Assembly: GCA_021199135.1 (NCBI GenBank)
Contig: JAJQIQ010000175.1
Coordinates: forward strand, 1 to 11,462
Length of the DNA stretch: 11,462 nt
Reading direction: 5' to 3'
Origin: Clostridiales bacterium
GTDB lineage: Bacteria > Bacillota > Clostridia > Lachnospirales > Lachnospiraceae
Shown here: piece by piece, positions 1 to 4,132 of the stretch
Position numbering within the stretch: the stretch's first letter is position 1
Layout of the letters: each line of letters starts with the position of its first letter
Notes under the pieces: model-generated
Databases searched by the model: none
Told to the model about the DNA's origin: nothing
What the model saw: only the letters and a program-made list of their open reading frames with translations
Made by a program: the position numbers and the translations under genes

Positions 1-179
1 TCCTCGTTGTCCGCGGAGCAGGGCCCGATGATCAGCAGAAAGCGGGAATCTTTCCCGGTGATGACGGCTGAGATCTCCGCATCGCGCCGCTTCTTGAGCT
101 CGGCGAGCTCTGCCGGGAACGGGTAATCGCGCTTGATCTCGTCCGGCGTGGGGAGTTTATTTAAAAATGAAAAACTCAT
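1..179 (-). CDS. aroF: 3-deoxy-7-phosphoheptulonate (DAHP) synthase, class I, N-terminal part
   Basis: The first 59 residues are visible; the rest lies beyond the left edge. DAHP synthase condenses phosphoenolpyruvate with erythrose 4-phosphate, the entry step of the shikimate pathway to aromatic amino acids. The translation starts MSFSFLNKLPTPDEI and reaches IIGPCSADNE at residues 50-59. GPCS is the class I (AroF/G/H-type) signature, and its Cys (here Cys54) is a metal ligand in the family. The ATG at 179-177 is preceded on the minus strand by GGAGGA (187-192) with about seven bases of spacing, and further upstream by a good promoter (216-244). The gene diverges from aroD, which acts two steps later in the same pathway. 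The family call is secure; which paralogue (aroF, aroG or aroH), and so which amino acid inhibits it, cannot be told from this fragment. Confidence 0.9.
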   Translation of the reverse strand, partial: MSFSFLNKLPTPDEIKRDYPFPAELAELKKRRDAEISAVITGKDSRFLLIIGPCSADNE

Positions 180-215
180 GGCAATTTCCTCCGTAAATTT
201 TTTGATGTAAATTCC

Positions 216-244
216 ATCTTAAAGCAAAAAGGGGAAGTTGTCAA
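216..244 (-). promoter_or_regulatory. Sigma-A-type promoter for the DAHP synthase gene
   Basis: Read on the minus strand, a perfect -35 box TTGACA (244-239) is followed by a 17-base spacer and TAAGAT (221-216), a 5/6 match to the -10 consensus. The start point would lie near 209, giving a short leader before the GGAGGA site. There is no room for a long attenuator or T-box leader. This is pattern matching, but spacing and sequence are very good. Confidence 0.75.
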
Positions 245-260
245 TTGTTTTAAGAAGTTA

Positions 261-289
261 GTGACATATGAGCGAAAGACTGTTATGAT
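261..289 (+). promoter_or_regulatory. Extended -10 promoter for aroD
   Basis: GTGACA (261-266) is a 5/6 match to the -35 box. It is followed by 17 bases and TATGAT (284-289), with a TG one base upstream of the -10 hexamer (281-282), the extended -10 form. Transcription would begin near 296 and leave about 40 bases before the aroD ATG. It lies back to back with the DAHP synthase promoter; the two -35 boxes are 16 bases apart. Confidence 0.65.
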
Positions 290-336
290 AAAGAGGACAA
301 AATCTGGATTATCATAACAACATACGGGAGGGACAT

Positions 337-1104
337 ATGCCAGACAAAGTTTCAATAAAAAACAAGACCTTGGGCGAGGGCAGGCCGCTTCTGTGCGTGC
401 CAATCATGGCAAAGGAGCGCGACGGGATAGTGAGCGAGGCCGAGCGCCTCGTCGAACTTGGCGCGGAGATGATCGAGTGGCGGGTCGACGCGTTTACGGG
501 CGCAGGGAGCCTGAACGCGATCCGCGAGGTCTTAAGCACACTCGCAGAATTGACGAAAAATACAATTTTAATCTACACTTTCCGCACGAAGAGCCAGGGC
601 GGGCTTTTGGAGCTTGCGCCCGAGAAAGTCCGGGACATCCGGCAGGTGGCGGCGGAGTCGCGCGTGGCGGACCTCATAGACGTGGAGGTGATCGACGAGA
701 GGAGGGCGCAGCGCGAGATCAGGCAGATCCAGAAAATGGGCGCGCGCGTCATAGGCTCGCACCATGATTTTCACCAGACCCCCGAGCGTGGTATCATCCG
801 CATGATAATGGAGCAGATAATAACAAGCGGCGCGGACGTCGTAAAACTTGCACTCATGCCGCAAAATGTGCAGGATGTCTTAAACCTCCTCGAGGAGACG
901 CATATTTTCCATGAGAGTTATCCGGACAAGCCGCTGATCACGATGTCGATGGGCGAGCTCGGGATGATGACGCGCCTTGCTGGGGAGTGCTTCGGCTCCT
1001 GCGTGACGTTCGGCGCGGGCGAGGTCGCAAGCGCCCCTGGGCAGATACCGTTTGCGGAGCTGTCGCAGGTTCTTGATATTATTCACAAATACGGCAACAG
1101 ATGA
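337..1104 (+). CDS. aroD: Type I 3-dehydroquinate dehydratase
   Basis: AroD removes water from 3-dehydroquinate to give 3-dehydroshikimate through a lysine Schiff base, step three of the shikimate pathway, in the cytoplasm. At 255 residues it has the normal length of the single-domain TIM-barrel enzyme. Residue numbers almost match the E. coli/Salmonella enzymes. Glu47 and Arg49 lie in EWRVD, Arg83 in TFRTK, His143 in SHHDF, the Schiff-base Lys170 in VVKLALMP, Met205 and Arg213 in MSMGELGMMTR, and Ser232 and Gln236 in ASAPGQ. The residue equivalent to catalytic-triad Glu86 is Gln87, which is unusual (see findings). GGGAGGG (326-332) sits four bases before the ATG. The gene diverges from DAHP synthase, which fits joint control of the pathway. 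No clear terminator follows, only an AT-rich 6-bp hairpin near 1133-1147. Confidence 0.95.
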   Translation: MPDKVSIKNKTLGEGRPLLCVPIMAKERDGIVSEAERLVELGAEMIEWRVDAFTGAGSLNAIREVLSTLAELTKNTILIYTFRTKSQGGLLELAPEKVRDIRQVAAESRVADLIDVEVIDERRAQREIRQIQKMGARVIGSHHDFHQTPERGIIRMIMEQIITSGADVVKLALMPQNVQDVLNLLEETHIFHESYPDKPLITMSMGELGMMTRLAGECFGSCVTFGAGEVASAPGQIPFAELSQVLDIIHKYGNR

Positions 1105-1186
1105 AATCTTTTGCTGATATTTTAAATATTTTTTTGAAAGATTCAAATATTATTTTGAAGTTAAAAACAATTTATTATAACGGATG

Positions 1187-1193
1187 AAGGAGG
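1187..1193 (+). promoter_or_regulatory. Ribosome binding site fixing the flavodoxin-family start
   Basis: AAGGAGG ends eight bases before the ATG at 1202. An in-frame ATG at 1184 would place this site inside the coding region, with nothing resembling a binding site before it, so 1202 is preferred. Confidence 0.85.
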
Positions 1194-1201
1194 AAAATGT
1201 A

Positions 1202-1822
1202 ATGAAAGTTTTGATGTTAAACGGGAGCCCGAAGGCGAACGGCAACACGAACCGTGCCCTTACGGAGATAGGCGCGGAGCTTAAGAAAGAGGGCATCGAC
1301 TACGAGGTTTTCCAGCTCGGGGCGGAGCCGATAAGGGATTGCATAGGCTGTTGCCAGTGCAACGACAGGGGTTGCGTTTTCGACGACGACGCGGTAAATG
1401 AGTTCGTCGCAAAGGCCAAGGAGGCGGACGGAATTGTCATCGGCACTCCGGTTTACTACGCGCATCCGAGTGGACGCGTCCTTTCATTTCTCGACAGGGT
1501 ATTTTACAGCAGCAGCAAGAGCTTTGCGTTCAAGCCCGGAGCGTCTGTCGCGGTCGCGAGGCGAGGAGGGACGACTGCGTCATTCGACGTGATGAATAAA
1601 TATTTCGGAATCTCGCAGATGCCGATCGCTGGATCGACCTACTGGAACATCGTGCACGGGCGCGTCCCGGGCGAGGCGGAGCAGGACGTGGAGGGCATGC
1701 AGACCATGAGAAACCTCGCCAGAAACCTCGCCTGGATGATGAAGTGCTTCGCCGCGGGGAGGGAGGCTGGAATTCCTCTTCCCGACGCGGAGAGAAAGAG
1801 CATGACGAATTTCATCCGATAG
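1202..1822 (+). CDS. Flavodoxin-family NAD(P)H-dependent FMN reductase, possibly an iron-sulfur flavoprotein
   Basis: A 206-residue flavodoxin-fold protein that should bind FMN and transfer electrons from NAD(P)H or a ferredoxin to an unknown acceptor. The phosphate-binding loop NGSPKANGNT is at residues 7-16. GTPVYYAHPSG at 81-91 is the usual second flavin loop, followed by a helix with FLDR. Residues 47-58 hold a cluster, CIGCCQCNDRGC, with cysteines at 47, 50, 51, 53 and 58. It contains the CX2CX2CX4C spacing known from archaeal iron-sulfur flavoproteins (Isf), so a 4Fe-4S cluster is possible; similar single-cysteine variants lack one. The start at 1202 is chosen from the AAGGAGG site. The gap upstream is about 100 bases and very AT-rich, and I could not assign a convincing promoter there. 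The physiological substrate is unknown. The tRNA promoter begins only 15 bases after the stop codon. Confidence 0.88.
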   Translation: MKVLMLNGSPKANGNTNRALTEIGAELKKEGIDYEVFQLGAEPIRDCIGCCQCNDRGCVFDDDAVNEFVAKAKEADGIVIGTPVYYAHPSGRVLSFLDRVFYSSSKSFAFKPGASVAVARRGGTTASFDVMNKYFGISQMPIAGSTYWNIVHGRVPGEAEQDVEGMQTMRNLARNLAWMMKCFAAGREAGIPLPDAERKSMTNFIR

Positions 1823-1836
1823 AAGAATAAACTTTG

Positions 1837-1865
1837 TTGACGAATCGAAGCAAATGTGCTATAGT
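1837..1865 (+). promoter_or_regulatory. Consensus-like promoter for tRNA-Arg
   Basis: TTGACG (1837-1842), a 17-base spacer and TATAGT (1860-1865), each a 5/6 match with ideal spacing. The start would be near 1872, giving a leader of about 24 bases before the tRNA. That leader can fold: GGGC at 1877-1880 pairs with GCCC at 1888-1891. Alternatively, GCGTTT at 1879-1884 pairs with AAACGC at 1892-1897 and takes in the first two tRNA bases. Confidence 0.8.
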
Positions 1866-1895
1866 ACAGTGAATACGGGCGTTTTGTGCCCAAAC

Positions 1896-1967
1896 GCGGC
1901 CGTAGTCTAATGGATAGAATGCAGGACTCCGACTCCTGAGATGCGGGTTCGATTCCCGCCGGACGCA
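1896..1967 (+). tRNA. tRNA-Arg, anticodon CCG
   Basis: A 72-base cloverleaf. The acceptor arms are 1896-1902 and 1960-1966 with discriminator A1967. The anticodon stem CAGGA/TCCTG (1922-1926, 1934-1938) holds the loop CTCCGAC, anticodon CCG at 1929-1931, which reads CGG. The variable loop AGAT (1939-1942) is four bases. The T arm GCGGG/CCCGC is perfect with loop TTCGATT. CCA is not encoded; GTA follows. Two weak points: acceptor pair 4-69 is G-A, and the D stem is poor (12-23 is C-A in the normal register; a shifted register, 1906-1908 with 1916-1918, gives three good pairs). Neither prevents the call. The minus strand over this tRNA translates to an AGIEPAS-like peptide that is often misannotated as a protein. 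Confidence 0.93.
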
Positions 1968-1971
1968 GTAG

Positions 1972-2014
1972 GCAGGAAGGGGGGACCCGCTTTAGCGGGG
2001 AGATTCCTTCCTGC
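1972..2014 (+). repeat. Nested hairpin 1, directly after tRNA-Arg
   Basis: The outer arms GCAGGAAGG (1972-1980) and CCTTCCTGC (2006-2014) are a perfect 9-bp inverted repeat. They enclose a second perfect stem, CCCGC/GCGGG (1986-1990, 1995-1999), with a TTTA loop. It starts four bases after the tRNA 3' end. No T-run follows, so it is not a standard rho-independent terminator. It could act as a 3' processing or stability element, or as part of a structured RNA with hairpin 2. The structure is seen in the sequence; the function is unknown. Confidence 0.75.
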
Positions 2015-2016
2015 GA

Positions 2017-2060
2017 AGTACGCGCCCGCCCCCGGAGGGGGCATTTAAATGGCGCGTACT
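2017..2060 (+). repeat. Nested hairpin 2
   Basis: The outer arms AGTACGCGCC (2017-2026) and GGCGCGTACT (2051-2060) pair perfectly over 10 bp. Inside, GCCCCC (2028-2033) pairs with GGGGGC (2037-2042) around a GGA loop, and the 3' side carries the palindrome ATTTAAAT (2043-2050). The layout copies hairpin 1: long outer stem, short inner stem, and an unpaired AT-containing segment on the 3' side. It ends about 40 bases before the SH3b-protein start, with no T-run. Confidence 0.75.
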
Positions 2061-2091
2061 CTCCCGTTTCGTGGAGGCGATAATTAATTTT

Positions 2092-2096
2092 GGAGG
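2092..2096 (+). promoter_or_regulatory. Ribosome binding site fixing the SH3b-protein start
   Basis: GGAGG lies five bases before the ATG at 2102. An in-frame TTG at 2090 overlaps this site and is therefore unlikely to be the start. Confidence 0.8.
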
Positions 2097-2101
2097 AAAC
2101 C

Positions 2102-3235
2102 ATGAAATTTTTATATAAATACCGCCGTTATTTCGGCGCGGCAGCATTATTTGTAGTGCTTGTAATCATCCTTGTCCAGTGCACGGCACCGGCCGAGAGG
2201 ACGGGCAAGAAAGGGAAGTCCGCAGAGGACGACACGGAGGAGACATCCTCGAAATACACTGAGAAAATATCAGGCGGCAAGCTCACGGAGAACGCCGACG
2301 AGGAGCTTGTTGCGCTCATTGAAAAATATTATGAGGCGTATGCCAACGCGGATATTGCGACGCTTCGCACCATCATGACATCGGTCACAGACAATGAGGC
2401 GAGCTACATAGAGGCATTCTCCGATTACTATGAAGAATATCAGGATATCGACTGTTATTCCATCGAGGTGGACGAGGACACATACATGGTATCGGTGTGC
2501 TATGACCTGAAATTTTATGGTGCGGACACCCCGGCACCGGGCATGGACTTCCTCTACGTCGAGCCGAACGGTGAGGGCGGACTCTGCATAGACAGCACCG
2601 CCACTCCGTACAATTTCAACTTCATGGAGCAGGAGATCGATGCCGACGTCTACTCGATGATACTCACGTACGAGCAGAAGGCCGAGGTCATCTCATTGCA
2701 GCAGAGCGTGCAGGAGCGCTACGACGATGCGATCGCGAGCGACGAGCAGCTCGCCAACCTGGTCGGCGGGACTCTGCGAAACGTCCTGACGCAGTGGATG
2801 GATTCTGCGACGTCTTCATCACAGGATGACGCCGCAGCGGAGACCGAGGAGACGGAAACCACCGAGGAGCCGACCGAGACGGAAGCTACTGAGGAGACAG
2901 GCGGAGAGACCTCCGAGACTGAGGAACCAGAGGAGGCCGAAGAGCCAGAGGAAGCTGAGGAACCAGAGGAAGCTGAGGAAGTTGAGGAACCTGAGGAAGT
3001 TGAGGAGCCAGAAGAGGTCGAGGAACCTGAGGAGACCACGCCGTCCACCTACCAAGTGAGGACGACCGACATCTGCAATGTCCGCGATTCGGCGAGCACA
3101 AGCGGTTCAGTGCTCGGAAAGGTTTCGGAGGGAGTAGAGCTCACGGCAATCGGCACGGACGGCGACTGGACGATGATAGAATTCCGCGGTGAGACAGGAT
3201 ATATAAGGAGCGACCTGCTCGAGACTATCGGGTAA
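2102..3235 (+). CDS. Membrane-anchored or exported protein with NTF2-like region, Glu/Pro repeat linker and C-terminal SH3b domain
   Basis: A 377-residue protein of unknown specific role, probably at the cell envelope. A basic N-terminus is followed by one hydrophobic segment (about residues 11-26) ending LVQC. The Cys recalls a lipobox, but Gln before it is atypical, so an uncleaved anchor is equally likely. Residues about 66-170 resemble the NTF2-like or lumazine-binding folds common in clostridial exported proteins (weak call). Residues about 245-313 are an acidic, Thr/Pro-containing linker with a pure EEP/EEA/EEV repeat. Residues about 317-377 match a bacterial SH3 domain, with signature NVRDSAST...G.VLGKVSEG, WTMIEF and GETGYIRSDLL; such domains bind peptidoglycan or peptides. 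No good promoter lies just upstream, so readthrough from the tRNA promoter across the two hairpins is possible. A strong terminator follows. Confidence 0.85.
   Translation: MKFLYKYRRYFGAAALFVVLVIILVQCTAPAERTGKKGKSAEDDTEETSSKYTEKISGGKLTENADEELVALIEKYYEAYANADIATLRTIMTSVTDNEASYIEAFSDYYEEYQDIDCYSIEVDEDTYMVSVCYDLKFYGADTPAPGMDFLYVEPNGEGGLCIDSTATPYNFNFMEQEIDADVYSMILTYEQKAEVISLQQSVQERYDDAIASDEQLANLVGGTLRNVLTQWMDSATSSSQDDAAAETEETETTEEPTETEATEETGGETSETEEPEEAEEPEEAEEPEEAEEVEEPEEVEEPEEVEEPEETTPSTYQVRTTDICNVRDSASTSGSVLGKVSEGVELTAIGTDGDWTMIEFRGETGYIRSDLLETIG
2921..3034 (+). repeat. 9-base tandem repeat encoding Glu-Glu-(Pro/Ala/Val)
   Basis: Thirty-eight codons form 12.7 copies of a 9-base unit, GAGGAA plus CCA, GCT, GTT or a variant. 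The amino-acid order runs EEP-EEA three times, then EEV-EEP three times, then EE. It forms a stiff, strongly negative linker between the NTF2-like and SH3b parts. Such repeats commonly change in copy number between strains. Confidence 0.9.
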
Positions 3236-3265
3236 AAATGGCGATGATTTTAGAAATGAAAATTG

Positions 3266-3296
3266 GCGGAGGCTTGGGATAAGTCTCCGCGTTTTT
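3266..3296 (+). terminator. Rho-independent terminator after the SH3b-protein gene
   Basis: A 10-bp stem, GCGGAGGCTT (3266-3275) with AAGTCTCCGC (3281-3290), has one G-T pair and a GGGAT loop. G and TTTTT (3292-3296) follow. It starts 30 bases after the stop codon. Its 3' arm can also pair with the next gene's ribosome binding site (see findings). Confidence 0.88.
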
Positions 3297-3310
3297 CATA
3301 GCGGAGGCAC

Positions 3311-4099
3311 ATGAAATTTATGGAAGAAGAACATGATAAAATCCGCATAAATCATTTTTTGAGCGCCGCGGGGGTCTGCTCACGCAGGGAGGCCGACAGG
3401 CAGATCGAGGCGGGGAACGTCACAATTGACGGAAAAATTGCAACTGCGGGGGAATGCGTATTTCCCGGGCAGGAGGTCTGTTTTTTTGGAATGCCCGTGG
3501 AGATAAAAGAAGAAAAAATATTGCTCGCGTTTTACAAGCCCGCCGGGATTGTCTGCACTGCCGAAAAGAGAGAAAAAAATAACGTCGTGGATTACATAAA
3601 TTATCCGACGCGGATTTATCCGGTCGGTCGGCTCGACAAGGACTCGGAGGGACTGCTGCTTTTGACCAACGACGGCGACATCGTAAACCGCATGATGCGC
3701 TCCGGGAACCGCCACGAGAAGGAATATATCGTCACGGTGAACAAGCCCGTGACGGAATCGTTCTGCCGCGGCCTCGCGGGAGGCGTCCCGCTCGTCGAGC
3801 TAGGCAAGACGACGAGAAGATGCAAGGTCGAGCAGGTCGGGAAAAAACAAGTGCGGATAATACTCACGCAGGGGCTGAACCGCCAGATAAGGCGGATGTG
3901 CGAGTATTTCGGCTACCGCGTACAAAAGCTCGTGCGGGTCCGGATAATGAATATCCGCCTCGGCGACCTTCAGATCGGGCAGTACCGTAAAATCGAGGGC
4001 GAGGAGTACGAGAAATTAAAAAATCTCCTTCGCAATTCGCCAAACACGCCCGCGGCCGAGCGAGGTAAAGCATCAAAAACAATTAAAAAACATTACTAA
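3311..4099 (+). CDS. rluF: 23S rRNA pseudouridine synthase, RluB/RluF family (RluF-like)
   Basis: Converts a uridine in 23S rRNA to pseudouridine; E. coli RluF acts at U2604. Residues about 11-57 are an S4 RNA-binding domain (INHFLSAAGVCSRREADR). The catalytic domain follows with GRLDKDSEGLLLLTNDGD; the nucleophile is Asp109. The later motif LTQGLNRQIRRMCEYFGY with KLVRVRIMNI fits RluF better than RluB, but the target site is inferred. At 262 residues it is close to the family length. The start is uncertain: GGAGG (3303-3307) is only three bases from ATG 3311 and twelve from ATG 3320, and both leave the S4 domain intact. The last 20 residues are Lys/Asn/Ala-rich and probably disordered. A terminator hairpin ends 15 bases before the gene, leaving no room for its own promoter. 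ligA follows after 33 AT-rich bases without a terminator. Confidence 0.9.
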   Translation: MKFMEEEHDKIRINHFLSAAGVCSRREADRQIEAGNVTIDGKIATAGECVFPGQEVCFFGMPVEIKEEKILLAFYKPAGIVCTAEKREKNNVVDYINYPTRIYPVGRLDKDSEGLLLLTNDGDIVNRMMRSGNRHEKEYIVTVNKPVTESFCRGLAGGVPLVELGKTTRRCKVEQVGKKQVRIILTQGLNRQIRRMCEYFGYRVQKLVRVRIMNIRLGDLQIGQYRKIEGEEYEKLKNLLRNSPNTPAAERGKASKTIKKHY

Positions 4100-4132
4100 T
4101 TTATTTTAAGAAATATAAAAAAGGAAATTGCG

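Noticed and set aside
1133..1147. Hairpin TTTGAA-AGA-TTCAAA after aroD as a terminator
   Set aside because: The stem is only 6 bp and mostly A-T, and no clean T-run follows it.
1639..2103. 154-residue minus-strand frame containing an AGIEPAS-type peptide
   Set aside because: The peptide is the reverse-strand reading of tRNA-Arg, a common false protein. The rest covers the hairpins and the antisense of the flavodoxin-family gene, and there is no ribosome binding site.
2719..3055. Several minus-strand and +3 frames rich in Ser-Gly, Phe-Leu or Arg across the acidic linker
   Set aside because: They are shadows of the 9-base GAGGAA-type repeat, which stays open in other frames; their low complexity follows from the repeat.
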